This document shows, piece after piece, positions 1-13,100 of a DNA stretch of 64,000 nt. Each line of letters opens with the position of its first letter. Positions within the stretch are counted from its first letter, which is position 1. The stretch is from Cunninghamia lanceolata. Its lineage: Eukaryota; Streptophyta; Pinopsida; Cupressales; Cupressaceae. The notes under the pieces are model-generated. The model had not been told where the DNA came from, ran no database searches, and saw only the letters and a list, made by a program, of their open reading frames with translations. The position numbers were made by a program, and so were the translations under genes. The stretch covers positions 2,226,408 to 2,290,407 of the forward strand of contig BSBN01001483.1 in the NCBI GenBank assembly GCA_027924645.1, written 5' to 3'.

Positions 1-1039
1 TAAAGATCGTATTGACAAGAATGTGAGACAAGTTAAGAATATCGATGGTTATGGACATATATGTTTCACACCCATCATGATAGAGAGTGTTCTTTAAAAG
101 CTAGTGACAAAACAAGTAATGGTTGTGTGGATAACATGGCATCTACATCAAACAGATCACATGAAACACATGGTAAAGAGAAATAAAAGGGGTATACATA
201 TAAGTACACATCAATGTGGCAATATATAGTGGTATTCTTACAAAGGTATGCAATGAAAATCAAAGAGGCAAAAATTATAAAATACACTTCTAAAAATCAA
301 CAAAAGACAACTTCTCTAAAGACTACATGAAAAGTGTCATCACTACATGACATGTTTGTTCATAAAGAGACATTATTGGATCATACTTCACTTGCATATC
401 ATGATATAAGCAAGGATAACCTCATTGGAGGTGATGATTTAGGTGACACATCTTGTAGTTCCTCTTGACATAAGTTTCTTTCTATTTCTAACTACATATT
501 CTATTTATAATTTTCCTTCCATGCTTTTCATTTGATCTTCCCACTTTGGGGGCAAGGTTGTTGTTTACTTTTTGCAAGTTACATGCATTCATTATTGTTC
601 CCTTTGAGGGAACAAAAGTGGGGCATCATTTATCTTTCATCTACATCCATAGTGATCATACAAAGATAAGTGTCACAAGTATGTATCTCTATTTGTTCCT
701 ATGATTTCCTTACAACATATTTATACTTATATTTTTATATTATCATACTCATTTTTTTATGCTCAATTTATTATGCTTATGCATTTAGATTATTATGTTA
801 TCATGCTTAGTTTTCGTCCATCTTTCTCTATTTCCTTGATTTGTGTGTACTCTTGTATGGAACACACAAAATCAAGGGGCATATCATTAGTAATTTTACT
901 TTCAAGTTTATGTGTAGTTCATAGGTTGACCTTGGATTATTGCTCTAGTTATTTTGCTTCTAGTTTTGCTTGTCTTTTTATTTTTACTTTGGTGTGCTTG
1001 CTTATGTATATTTGCATGCACAAAAAAATGGGGGAAAAA
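1..1039 (+). mobile_element. 3' internal region of an LTR retrotransposon, non-coding
   Basis: No convincing protein-coding frame is present. The stretch is AT-rich and leads into a purine run at 1022-1039 (A7, T, G5, A5) directly followed by TG, as expected for the polypurine tract before a 3' LTR. This is an inference from layout; no retroelement protein is visible here, and the rest of the element would lie left of the window. Confidence 0.45.
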
Positions 1040-1563
1040 TGTAAGGGTGAAAATGCACCCCTTGCACAAATTCCCCTTTGTTTTACACCACTTTGTGTGG
1101 ATGTCTTAAGTACATTTCCCTAGCACATGATTTAAACTAATTTGACACACTGACCCTAGACATAAATTTACACTCAACTATGCTACTTTATTTCTCCCCA
1201 GATCAATCTCAACTCTTAGATCAATACCTTCTCTACCTAAGTCAAAACCACATTTGAGGGATTGACCCATATCAAAACTACACACAAGGGATTGACCTAG
1301 GTCAAAACTGCATGTATGATTTTGACCCACTTTTTCAAAACTCAAAATTAATTATTACTCTTGCCAACTCAATTCCAACTAACTAGTATTTATTAATTCC
1401 CATGTCAAAAGGTTCAAATTGTGTGCCTAGGATATGTATAAAAGGACATCACCCCTATGTCACTATAATCATCTAGGATCATACTCCATCGACCAAGATC
1501 ACTCACTACTAACATCTGTAATACTCAAAATCACTCATATCCCTATCATAAATTTGTTTGGCA
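1040..1563 (+). repeat. LTR, probable 3' LTR of an element entering from the left
   Basis: It begins TGTAAGGGTG immediately after a purine tract and may end TTTGGCA at 1563. A TATA-like element (TGTATAAAAGG, 1435-1445) lies about 130 bases before the putative end, which fits a U3/R promoter layout. The right boundary is uncertain because no second LTR or target duplication is visible. Confidence 0.45.
1435..1445 (+). promoter_or_regulatory. TATA box of the LTR
   Basis: TGTATAAAAGG sits in the right half of the putative LTR, at the expected place for retroelement transcription initiation. Call by motif and position only. Confidence 0.4.
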
Positions 1564-3213
1564 TTGATAATGTTGAACACAAAGAATACTGAGAGGGGGG
1601 GTGAATCAGTATTGTACAAAACCACTTCTTCTGTTGTTCTTTAATCCAATTACCAAATTCAATAACATGAAAGCAGAATAAACATAATAACAACAACCAT
1701 AAAGACATAACACATAGACACCAGAATTTTACGTGGAAAACCTAAAAAGGGAAAAACCACGATGAGTTTTAGCTCACAATATATTATGATAACAATACTG
1801 AATTACATGAAGGCTCACTGTCTTAGGTCTCACTGCCCAAGGACTCACTGCCCAAAGAAGTGCTCACTGCAATAGGCTCACTGCCAAGAAAATATAAAAG
1901 AAGATAGAAGAAGGATTCACTCACTGCCATAAGATGACTGCTACAAATGCATCTACAAAATACTGAAGTGCAATTCCATTAATTGCTTAGTATACAGACT
2001 CAAATGTCTTCATAATGTCTGCCTGCTTTTCTGCTCTATTTCACATATGCTCTGCCCTTATGCTCTTATTATCTTTTCTTGATCACAAAACTGCCTTAGA
2101 TCGCACACACATTTTATTTGCACAATATTCGCACATCCTTCTTGCTCCAACATTGAAATTCATCGAGTATATATATTCGTAACAAGATTTATCTCACAAT
2201 TAGGTCGGTAAGCCAAACATGAAATGTGTGTACACATGTTATACCTGGTCAGCTTGATCTTGAGCACAAATAACAATGCATATCCAAACATACATACAAT
2301 AGTCTTCATATAGGTCGGCACCAATCATTCAACTACTTAGATTGATTGTTCAAACAATATATCTTATCCACATATAGATCTAACATGCCTGTCGACTTGT
2401 CCCTTAAGAACACACTTGACCAATTCAACTGTCACATCATAACTTTCACTATGGACCATAGGAGACTAAGATTCATAAATAGAATTCATCAGTGTCCTCT
2501 TGACATACCTTCAGAACCATAGCACATAATAACCCTTCGTACCAAAATGCATATCTTGGAACTGTTGCTCTATCTCAGTGAAATATTGTCAAGCTGGAAG
2601 CCGATGCTGGAGAACTTATAGAATATGATCTGATAAACTTCAAGGGATGTAACTCTGGATATAGGTAGTCATAGTATGTATCTTTGCTACCTCAGAACTG
2701 CAAGACAAAAAGTGCAACATCGAAGGAATGCAGACTCTTTTACTCTGGTACTGTGCACTGTTCCTGACTTAACTCTATTCACCCAGACTTGGATATTTTA
2801 CCATAAGACTTCCAGAGGAAATCAAGACTTGAACATTGGAGCATATGATCATCAAATAGCTATGAACAACATACCTGAACTATATATAATGATCTTCAAC
2901 TGCGGAGGCATACTGACCCAAACACTGTCATTTACACTATATAATGTATACTGCCCATACTTTGTCATTTATCCTTTCGAAGTAAAGTCTCTTTGCCATG
3001 CCGGTGGAATCTCTTTTCTTTGTTGCCATCAATGACAACATTCAATCATTCATCAAAGCAGTGTCTCTTGCCAACAGATAATTCTGATTATATTAGCCAT
3101 TTTATCAACAAGTATCACAATCATAGTTCTTGCACTAGGACACCTTATCACTCATTACACTTTTGTTCAACTCTCACAAACCTTGATGATTAAACCACAT
3201 CATTGTTTATTGT
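1564..3213. repeat. Retrotransposon-like repeat with CTCACTGCC motifs, unassigned
   Basis: This stretch contains a G-rich phrase (GAGAGGGGGGGTGAATCAGT, 1591-1610) and a run of degenerate CTCACTGCC-type motifs at about 1810-1935. Its style resembles non-coding parts of plant LTR elements. No protein domain or clear boundary was found; the open frame at 2676-3035 has no recognisable motif. Superfamily is unknown. Confidence 0.3.
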
Positions 3214-3218
3214 GTTTG

Positions 3219-3478
3219 TATTGAAATTAAGACACAGAGAAGAGCCAAAGGGTCCAACACAACAATCAATCATTCATCTTCAACATTATCACAATATCAT
3301 GGGTTACAAATATATCAGATTTCTCCTATAACCACTTTTGTAACCACTCACTAACTAACCCAAAAACTAACATATAATTAATAACTAATTAAAAGCTAAC
3401 ATACAATAAATTAATATTAACATGTTAATTTATAATTTATTATATTATTCTATGTCATGCACTAATAAATTCATAACA
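3219..3478 (-). repeat. 3' LTR of the TRIM-like element
   Basis: On the minus strand it starts TGTTATGAATTTATTAG next to the purine tract (RC of 3479-3487) and ends CAATA. It matches 4390-4644 over its whole length with scattered substitutions and small indels. Confidence 0.85.
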
Positions 3479-4389
3479 CCCCCCTTTAGTGCTGACATAG
3501 GAACTTCTACTCTAGCATTGCATCGACTTTTGGTTTTGGTTGATTGTTGCCCTTGTCTTCTAAGTTGCCGCTAAGATTCACCTAACTTCCTATTTTCCCT
3601 CCTTCAATAATAATTTTTCTTTGGATGTCAGTTTCCACCAATAATGCATCCAAATACAATGTTACAAATATTTCAAAAAATATTAATCTCCCCCTTTCTT
3701 CTACATACAGCTGCTCATTATATATTAATAGTATTCTCAAATGATTTATGGGTTTTGTTCTCCTCTTCATCAACTTTCCAAAACATCTTAAACTTCTATT
3801 TTTTTTTTATAAAACGAGTTCAAGATATAATAGTTTTAGTGAGATTGTATTAAATTGTAATTTTAAAATTAGAACAATGTATTAATAATTGACTAACACT
3901 TAATGATAACATGATTCCTCCTTTACATGACCTAACTATCCATAAAAGAGTAGCATAATAAATCCATACCAATATTGATACAAATAAAACCTAATAACAT
4001 AAATATGAAAAACTTCTTCTCAAATGCCTCAAACTACCTTGACAGCTAGCACTTTTCTACATCACCTTAGATTTCTACAACTTTGAATGTATATTTTTTT
4101 AAAATATTTTTTTCTGATATGAAAATGAACAAAATGGAGTGAAAACAATGAAAAAAGAAAATAAGATAGAGATAGGAGAGAAACCAAATGTAGATGGATC
4201 GTGAATGTCACAGATTTGCACATGGTTTACACTACGCCTCTATTGACAAAATGTAAGAATGGTGGACAAACAACAATGGTTGTTGCATGTTGTCTACACT
4301 GCTTGGTTGTTGTATGAACTACTTTGGAGAAGGAAAGACGAGCAAATGGAAGGCAAACCGAGATGTCCAAGATACCTACTCTAATACCA

Positions 4390-4644
4390 TATTGAAATTA
4401 AGACACAAAGAGAAGAGCCAAAGTCTCCAACACAACAATCAATCATTCTTCTTCAACACTGTTACAATATCATGAGTTACAAATATATAGAATTTCTCCT
4501 ATAACCACTTTTGTAACCACTCACTAACTAACCCAACAACTAACATATAACTAATAACTACCTAAAAACTAACATATAATAAATAACATGTTAATTTATT
4601 ATTTATTACATTATTCTATGTCATGCACTAATAAATTTTTAACA
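4390..4644 (-). repeat. 5' LTR of the TRIM-like element
   Basis: Its inner edge abuts the primer-binding-like site at 4379-4389, and its outer edge abuts target duplication GTTTG at 4645-4649. Confidence 0.85.
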
Positions 4645-4649
4645 GTTTG

Positions 4650-7600
4650 TAGCTTAGAGTGTTTTGCAACTTTTGATCAAAATCATTTAATCAATCAATG
4701 GAGCTTGACTAAGGCAAAGTGTGGGAGGCTAGTTACCTTCCTCTCCTAAGATATAGCAAATTCCAATGGTGTTCTCCAACACCACCAAGTCTTATATTTG
4801 CAGGTGTAGGTATAGATAAGTCTTTACCATGAGTATTGAAGATCTATAGGCCATAGGTTCAAAGCCATGCACAAGTTTAGGGCCACACCATGCAAGTCAA
4901 AACCACACAAAAAAATCAAAATTGAATGTGTGGACTTACCTTACACAAATTTTGAGAACCCACATGAGAATTAAAACAATAAACAACTATCTATTAACCA
5001 TTGAAAATTGACTAAATCTTTTTTATTTTTTAATTTTCAAAATTTAAAATTATATTATATAATCTATCACAACTCTTAATTAAATTATCTAAGTTATATT
5101 AGATATTATATTATTAAACCTATTTTAAAAAAAAAAGAGTGACGATTTTTAACTTTCAATTATTGAATGAGACAGATCATTAAAAGGTAGTTGGAAACCT
5201 ATCGTGAGATGGTAAGCAAAATCATTCAAAGTCGTTGGATAATGTAGTTGGAACTAATTCTTTGATGGTGAGTAAAGCACACGAGCACTCAACCAATGTT
5301 ATTGTCATTATTTTTCTCTAGATTACAAGTCTCCATTTTACTATATCTCTTATAAAGCCCATAAAATCTTGCCAAACAAAACATAAAACAATTTGTTTTT
5401 GGTTTCTAAGCTTTTTGATGTAATGTCCTCCAACTTTTCTCCACCTTTGAGAGCTCCATCCACTTATTTTAGTTGGTGATTTTTGTTTTTTACTAACTTC
5501 TCCCACATCATTGTCTTACCAAAATACCAATATACTCATATTAAAAAAAGTGACTAGACTTAAAGAGATTTGTTTCAACTTCTTATGTTTAAAGACATCA
5601 ACAAGGGTGGTGACTTGGTTAAGTTCCTTCTAATGTTGTGGGAAATTTTTTATTTTCTATTCGAATTTTGACTTTTACTTTTGAAAGTAAAATAATTAAA
5701 TAAATGTAATTAGAAAATTATTTTAGGATTATATAGTTGGTGTTAATAATTGTTTGGAGTAATTTGTTAAAATAAATGTAGAAAGTTAAATAGATAAATA
5801 AAATTAATATTGATATATTGTAATAATGGTTGAAAATGATTTGTTGAGATGTAGAAATTTAGTGATGCTCAAATAAATATTTTGAAACCTATGAAGTCAT
5901 TGTCTATTACTATGGATCACTTTCATAACCATAAGATTAAATGTGCATGCGTGGATTTGACTTGTGTGAATTATGAATTTGATCTAACCACATAGATTTG
6001 ATCTATGCATATGTTGAGATATTTGCTCTTAGACAACTTTGGATGGTTGTGGTTGTTTTTGCATTAAAAACTTGGTTGTGTGGTTTAGAGTTTGTTAATG
6101 GTTAGGAATATGTCTCCCTTTTGTCAAACCTCCAAGGATACTAAGTCAATGGCTTTTGAAATTGATCGAAAATAATAGGCAAGCATGCGAGAGATACCTT
6201 AGATGTTGATACAAGCAAGTAATGTAATAGTGAATTTTCTAATTGAGTTCTCAAATGATTATAGCTAATTCTTTTATAAACTCTCGATATCTAAAAATGA
6301 ACTAGGGTTAATCTAGTATAAATGGACAAACCCTAATTAATTATTAGATCATCTAGCTATAAGATAAGATCTATTTAGGGATCACATGAGAGAGCTATGG
6401 TACACTTTGCATCAACATAAAAGAATATCATCAACATCCTAGGCATACCATATGATTGCTTACTATCTTTGACCATTGTACCAAACCATTGAGTTAGTAA
6501 CATGGGTTTGGCCAAGAAAGAACAATCTTAGCATAGCAAGCTCCTCAACGATGCCTATCGACACCACCCTTTTCAAATGTAGGTTCCATACATCAAGGTG
6601 AGTAGATCTTTGACACATCAATTTTTGTGCAGTTTAGATCTATGTGTTGAGTTAAGATCAATGGACATGAAGATCAGTTTTGCAGGCACGAAAGTGAATC
6701 AAAGTATTAGACAACAATTTCCTTAGTCTTGAGGCAGTCGTCTTGATATGTTCTAGTTTTCTAACACAACAACAAATCAATTGACCTCATTTATCATAAT
6801 ACTGTGACATCATATTTAGAACTAAATACTATTATTTTATTTATTTAAATTTCATGCATTTATTTCAATACGCTCAATCAATCCCAACCCACTAATCTAA
6901 AATTAGTTGCTTACTTTGTTGAATTTATTCCCATACAATGTATCTATCCATTTATATAACTCACTTTTCACTCCACTTTAATTATAGATGGGGTCTAAAT
7001 TTGATAGTTGACCTTGCATGCCAAGCAATTTCTATGTGAGGTTATCCATTCAAAGTTGCCCTTTAAATGTTAAGACAAAGATCAATTACATATTTAATTA
7101 TAATTCTATACAATTTCTGTCAATTCGTCAATATCAATGTCTAAAATTTTAATTATATTTTATGACAAAAATCCCTAAATACAACCCTAGACCATCAAAA
7201 TGATCGAGTGTATCATAATCCTAACGTCATTAGTATCGTCACATTTAGTAGTTTTATAATAAGAAAAGCTACGGCCAAGAATGAAAATGCATTGCATGCT
7301 TACTCGTTCACGAGGTTGTTGAATTTGCGAAAATGCCGAAGTCAGTAAACATGTGCGTCGTAGAGTATTTGAGTTTTTATGCTTTGCAAGATTCTTAGTT
7401 GTTTTATTATTATTATAAAATTCATTACTATTCCCTTACAAACATGTTTTGATACTAGGATGAGAATGATTTCCAAAATAAAATAGAGGCATGGGAAGTT
7501 TTTTAAAAGAGCTTTAATTTAATTTATATTTTTATAAAAAATTAAGAGTTATCATGAAACACAATTACAAAACCAATGAAAAATAATTAATATAAAAAAT

Positions 7601-8904
7601 TTTACTTGCTTCTTAAATTAGGTATAGTGTTGTTGTTTTCAATCATTTCTTAGTTTCATTGTAGCTAATTTAAATTTAAAAGTGAATTGAAAATTATAGA
7701 TTTTAAAATTTAAGGATTATGTCTAGTTGTTAAATGGATTATTAGAGTTGTTAAAGGTGACGAATTGTGGAGTTTTGTTATTGAGATAGAATTGTTATAG
7801 CTACAATTAAACAAAAATAGCAGAATGTTAATTGGTTGGACAAGATTCTTCTTGCATCATTCTTTTAAGTTTTAAAACTTCCTTTCTTATACAATACAAA
7901 AGTCTTCGCAGCAAGTATGCCATTTCTTAAATTAAAAAGAGTTTTCATTATGACATGGTTTTAGCTTTGCTTCTTCTTCCATTTGGTGGAATAAGCATAT
8001 CCAATGTCAAGGTAAACCTTTAATCATTATCTTTTCTAGGCAAGCTTATCACTTGTTCAAGAAAAGAATCTAATTTTTTCAAGGATTGGCATTAGCTCCT
8101 TTCCTAGCATTTCTCATTCTTCTCCATGAAACAAATATATTTCCTCCTCCTTCCTACATGTCTTTACTTCCCCACCTCAACATTAAATGGAAACCCAAAT
8201 TTAGTCATAAATATATAGTCAAATTGAGTGCACAAATCTTGAAATTAAACGCTCATGAAGATGCCCAAATACTTACTTGGAAAATTTTGTATTACAAATT
8301 GTATGTTAGTGATAGACTAAAATGCCTATTTGTTCAACTAGCTAAATGCCTATTTCTCATTGAAATTAGAGTACGAAACATTTACTATGGGGCTTCATTT
8401 TGGCTAAAAGACAATGCACTATTGCTTTCATAGATTTGCTTATTTTATTTGGTCATCATTTGAGTTGGAAAGAAGTTTCATTTGGAATGGGGCTAAAAAA
8501 TAATGTGGTTACTAATTCAATCACACATCTTATCTTTTTGCACTTAGAGAGAATTAGATGTTCAAGTGTGTTTTCTAATTCTTATATTCATTGGGAAACA
8601 ACAATTTGAAAGCTTTATTCTAACATATTCTTCCAAATTGCATTCATTGTCTTCTCAATTACAAGCTATGGTAAGATAGACAAAGAGATGGCCTAGGAAT
8701 CAATCAAATTACAAATCAACCAACTCTAAGTCAATCGACATTTTGTAAATAAACAAGCTATGTACACCATCACAAGATCTATATAATTATTATTGCAAAC
8801 AACTTATTGTACATTTTATTGCTATCAAATTATTATAAAATTATTTTGTATATTAATCCTTCATTAATCCTTAACCATACCTTAATTTCTTGTAACCTAC
8901 ATAA
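4650..8904. other. Intergenic, nothing recognised
   Basis: AT-rich sequence with only short unremarkable open frames on both strands (for example 8086-8433, 115 codons, no domain-like composition). I see no RNA gene, no element ends and no target duplications here. Confidence 0.5.
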
Positions 8905-8981
8905 CTACTTATTTTAAAATTCACCACTATATAAAATCAAAACATTTTTTTAATTAGTTTCGAGTATTTATTCTCTTTATA

Positions 8982-9184
8982 GGGAAAACGGCCAGTAGCA
9001 CCCATCCTAACTTTAGGCACGTTAAGCTCGTAGCTACCTATATCGGATTTCTGCGAATTTTTTTGGGTTTCCCCGTATGCGACTTAATGTCATGTATTGG
9101 TTATTTTTAAGGTTTTAATTGAGGGTCAAATGTGCAAGAACACAGCGGTTATTGGAGCATGAGCTGCAACTGGCCCCTTTCCCC
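8982..9184. mobile_element. 203-bp MITE with TA target duplication
   Basis: Imperfect terminal inverted repeats (left GGGAAAACGGCCAGTAGCA; right end, read inverted, GGGGAAAGGGGCCAGTTGCA) are flanked by TA at 8980-8981 and 9185-9186. The paralogous copy at 9300-9310 reads straight through TTTATAGATATA, giving the empty site. TA duplication suggests a Tc1/mariner-type mobiliser, but the repeat is not the classic Stowaway one. It lies about 420 bp before the start codon. Confidence 0.7.
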
Positions 9185-9213
9185 TAGATATAACAAAAAT
9201 TGAAAGTAATTAC

Positions 9214-9260
9214 TATATAAAATCTAAACAATAAAAATTGAAAGTAATTACTATATAAAA
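9214..9260 (+). promoter_or_regulatory. Candidate promoter region with repeated TATA boxes
   Basis: TATATAAAA occurs at 9214-9222 and 9252-9260, some 345-390 bases before the ATG at 9604 (a third copy at 8928-8936 lies beyond the MITE). The tandem duplication has multiplied the box. Use of any of them as the real promoter is not shown by the sequence. Confidence 0.35.
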
Positions 9261-9603
9261 TCTAAACAATTTTTTAATTAGTTTAGAGTATTTATTCTCT
9301 TTATAGATATAAAAAAATTTGAAAGTAATTTGTATTTTGAAGGTAAAAGCATTAAAAAACTAGTAAACACCAATATTCCACTGGCTGTTAAAATGCGAAG
9401 TGTTTTTCCCAAAATAAAACACGTCTTTGTAGAAAGGGAGAATAATCTATTCGCTGTGCCATCACATTAAAAACCGAATTTTAAAATCTCTTGAAATCCG
9501 CTCTTCAAAATAAAAAAAAAACCAGTCACCCAGCCGCGGATGAGCAGCAGCCCAACAATCCTGGGAGTTCCCCGGACTCCAAACCCAAATCCGATTTATC
9601 AAA

Positions 9604-10129
9604 ATGCGTAAACCCCATTTCATTTTGCACACAGAGCGCAAATGGATTCTACCATTCTTCGCAAGCTCGCTCGTATCAATCCTGCTACTTGCAGCAGTTC
9701 TCACTCGATCTGGAGCTTCCAATCGCTCAAACGAGCCTCGCAAGTTCTTTTTCGAATCCAGATCACCGGACGGAATGCCAGCGGCTCCAAAACTTGCGTA
9801 CCTGATAACGGGATCCAATGGCGATGGCGAGAGGATTAAAAGGCTTCTGCACGCGATTTATCATCCAAGAAATCATTATTTGCTTCACCTGGACAAAGAA
9901 GCCTCTGATCAACAGAGATTAAATTTGGCATTCTATGTGCAATCTGTGCCTCTTTTTACTGCGGCGGGGAATGTAAATGTGATAGGTAAAGCCGATTTTG
10001 TAAGCTACATGGGACCGACCGCTATTGCTTCCACGCTCCATGCTGCTGCCATTTTGCTCAGATATGCTAAAGATTGGGACTGGTTTATTAATCTTAGCGC
10101 CCTCGACTATCCTTTAATTACACAGGACG
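9604..10129 (+). CDS. GLCAT14: GLCAT14-like exon 1
   Basis: Codes for residues 1-175 and the first base of codon 176. It holds the membrane anchor (WILPFFASSLVSILLLAAVL) and the front of the catalytic domain. The donor is GTAATG at 10130. Read-through adds a run of T-rich codons and a stop at about 10197, which shows that the open frame past 10129 is intronic. Confidence 0.93.
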
Positions 10130-13100
10130 GTAATGTTTTTTTTTTTTGGTTCGCTTCGTGTTTAAATTTTTTTAAGTTTTACTGTTCCTGCATTTAAATG
10201 GTTTAGTGCTTGGTTTAACACAGTGGAATGTAGGTATTTGGGTTTAATTTTATGATATTTTGTGTTTTGAGTTTGATGACCTTTTTTTTTAAACTTTTGC
10301 CGTACCTGCTTCGATAGCCTTGTCTGGCCTAGTGGACGATACGAATTTAGATTTAATTTAACTATATTTGATTTCTTTTTCTTTTTCTTTTTGCGTAATT
10401 CGTAATAGCTTATGTAATTTTTTTTCCATTTTTCTCCCTTTTAATCAATGAAATTGAGAGAAAATTAGAGTTCGAAGCTTAGTGCAGTAGATTATGCGCG
10501 AGAACACCGATCAAAGAAAAACCTGAAACAATTTGGGAGAAAACATGGATAAATGTGACAGATAGAGTAACTGCCTATTTGGTGTTTTGTGAAATGGGAT
10601 TTTCTTTTTTTAAATTTTTTCTTTTTGCATTGCCGATCAGAAAATGGTGATCAGGTACACGAAGTAGGATTTTACCACAGCTGGTCTCAGAATCGTGTCT
10701 TCCTTGACATAGCTTCCCCACCAAAAAAGCGGTTACCTTAAAATGTATAGAAAAAAATCAGTCATATTCAGAAACATGGTCATGAGCTCCCACCCGGTCT
10801 CGAGTTCAAATCCCGGTTTATCCACGGGGCGTGGTTTGAGGCGGTTGGACGTTGTCTAGGTTATAAGGGCTAGCCCTGTATTCGATCGCCATGGTGGCTG
10901 ATCCAGCTCTCAGGGCTCTGATTCCTGAGTATTAAAAAAAGAAAAAGAAAAGAAAAAGAAAAATGGTCTATGAATCTATATTATGAAAGTATAGAAATGC
11001 TAAATGTCATACTCATGTTTGATCCACGGGGGAAATTTCTAAATTCTGCGCAAAACCTGATGCAACCTACACCAGGGATGGAGCTCTTCAATAGTTCCTC
11101 TGACATGTGATCATTTAAGTAAACAATATGAGTAAATTTGTAAAAGAGGCTGAAATTTATACAAAGTTGTAGTGCTGCATGACATTTTGCATCAGAGATG
11201 ACGAAGCTTAATATGTCTTTACCCCTATCTTAAGTGGAAATTGTACCATTGACCAAGACTCCACGGTTAGACTTTGTAAGATCATCTTCTGCATTGTCTG
11301 ATTTCTGAATGTCAGCCATGCTGTAAAGTGTAAACTATTTGAGCAAACTTTGGCACTGTTTTTGCAGTTGCTGTTTTCTTTAGCAATTTCTTGAGATCAT
11401 TGAAAGGGGCCAACAGAAGTATTTGCCCACGCACTCATTGGTTAGTTTAGCGCTGCCAACTCTGTCAATGAAAAATGAAGAATGACATCTTCTAGGTGCT
11501 CTCCAAAGCCTCAAAATGGGTTAAAAACAAGCAATGAAGCAAATGGTATTTGCTTTGACCTGCTCATACAAAACAGGCTTCTATAATGGTTTTCTGTAGA
11601 AACCTGCTCTCCATAAAGCCAGGAGACCTTGCAGATAAGTAGTCTCTCACGTTTTGCTATCTAACATGCCACAAAGAGCAAATCCATGCCCCATAGCTAA
11701 ACACAGATCAAATTGAAGAAATGAAGGCAGATTGAAAAGCCACAAAACAATGGAGCAAATTATTGCTTTAAAATGCAGACATCAGGAAGGAAACATTAAA
11801 TCTGTTGTTGCAGCTATATGCAGCTCAGATCTGTAAATTTGAGACCCTGTGAACATCCTTGCACATGCATACCTATCAAAAATATCCTCTTTCCATCTTC
11901 TAGAAATGGGAAAATTCCAATGTTTCTTCAATTTAAAAACAGTTTCAATTTATCATTTATGTAAACAATATGAGTAAATTTGTAAAAGAGGCTGAAATTT
12001 ATACAAAGTTGTATTGCTGCACGACATTTTGTGTCAGAGACGACGAATCTTAAATATGTCTTCACCCCTATCTTAAGTGGAAATTGTACCATTGACCAAG
12101 GCTCCACTGTTAGACTTTGTAAGATCATCTTCTGCATTGTCTGATCTCTGAATGTCAGCCATGCTGTAAAGTGTAAACTATTTGAGCAAATTCTGGCACT
12201 GTTTTTGCGGTTGCTGTTTTCAAAGATAATAAAACCTGTTGCTATTCATCATCTAAAAAAAAAAAAGAGTACCAGGCTCCAGCATTTTTCATCAAACAAA
12301 TAAAAGTAGATACACCAATGTCAGTGAAAATTTGAATGGGTCATTTTATTAAATCAGTCAGGAGCTTCAGCATGTTCTCAATTAAGGGATTCACTAGAGA
12401 ATAGAACTTGACAAGGAGGTCCATGATAAGTTGCAATGCCATGTACATTTGTCAGAAATCCAAGCATCGTAACAAAGATCATTATATTTACTTTCTAAAT
12501 CATTTGACTGTAACCATAGTAGCATTATTTGTCCAAAGTTGAGATTGACAAGGCAAAGTAAAAGTATAAATGAAATTCAATTGCTCGGGATATAATCTGG
12601 TGCAACCCAAAACAATTTTATTTTATTTTTTTTCTTTTTAAAACGAAAGCCAGGTCTGGGGGCAGCACCCCCGAGTAGTGTTGAGGGGCAGCAGGGATCT
12701 TCATAGCATTTGCACCTTGTTATCGTTTTTTCAAAATTTTTAATGTTAAATGACTGTTTTTATAGTGTACATGGAAATTTTTCTTCCTCTTCCTTTCTTC
12801 CATTTTTGGTGATTGTAATACAGCATGGGCAATGATTTTTAAGTTTTTTTGGTTGGGAGGCTTTGGTGGGCACGCCTTGTAGGTATAGGCTTATTTTTTA
12901 ATGCGAAAGTCTTTTTTTTTGACGTGCAAGGACAACTTGTCATTCCTGGGACGATTGAGGGATGTTTGCACATCTCTTGGCCGCCCTAGGGATGGCATGA
13001 TGACAGGAAGATGGAAATGATTTTTAGTCATGTTCATATGTGTGATGAACAAATTGACATGAAGATGGAGATTTGGTCTAGTTTATACTTTATAGGAGTA

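Larger units (their letters stand above)
3219..4644 (-). mobile_element. Small non-autonomous LTR retrotransposon (TRIM-like)
   Basis: Two direct repeats (3219-3478 and 4390-4644, about 260 bp, clearly homologous along their length) flank 911 bp of non-coding sequence. Read on the minus strand, the element begins TGTTA. A primer-site-like sequence TGGTATTAGAG (methionine tRNA type) directly follows the first LTR, and a purine run AAAGGGGGG directly precedes the second. The 5-bp duplication GTTTG flanks it at 3214-3218 and 4645-4649. No gag or pol is present, so it would have needed proteins in trans. At 1.4 kb it is a little larger than typical TRIMs. Confidence 0.85.
8905..9325 (+). repeat. 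Tandem duplication upstream of the glucuronosyltransferase gene
   Basis: The unit (TATATAAAA, a poly-T/TTAATTAGTTT run, then GAGTATTTATTCTCTTTATA and GAAAGTAATT) occurs at about 8926-8981 and again at 9250-9325. A partial copy of about 40 bp at 9196-9237 lies between. The first copy is split by a MITE; the last copy is unsplit and shows the empty site. Confidence 0.75.

Noticed and set aside
701..1123. 140-codon open frame as a gene
   Set aside because: Hydrophobic, low-complexity composition from AT-rich sequence; it runs through the purine tract and into the LTR.
8086..8433. 115-codon open frame as a gene
   Set aside because: No motif, no upstream signals, AT-rich composition; most likely chance.
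10795..10870. A tRNA gene
   Set aside because: A B box is present, but there is no cloverleaf or good A box, and an A-rich tail follows; a SINE explains it better.
11116..12224. LTR pair of a small retroelement
   Set aside because: No TG/CA ends, primer site, purine tract or target duplication could be found.
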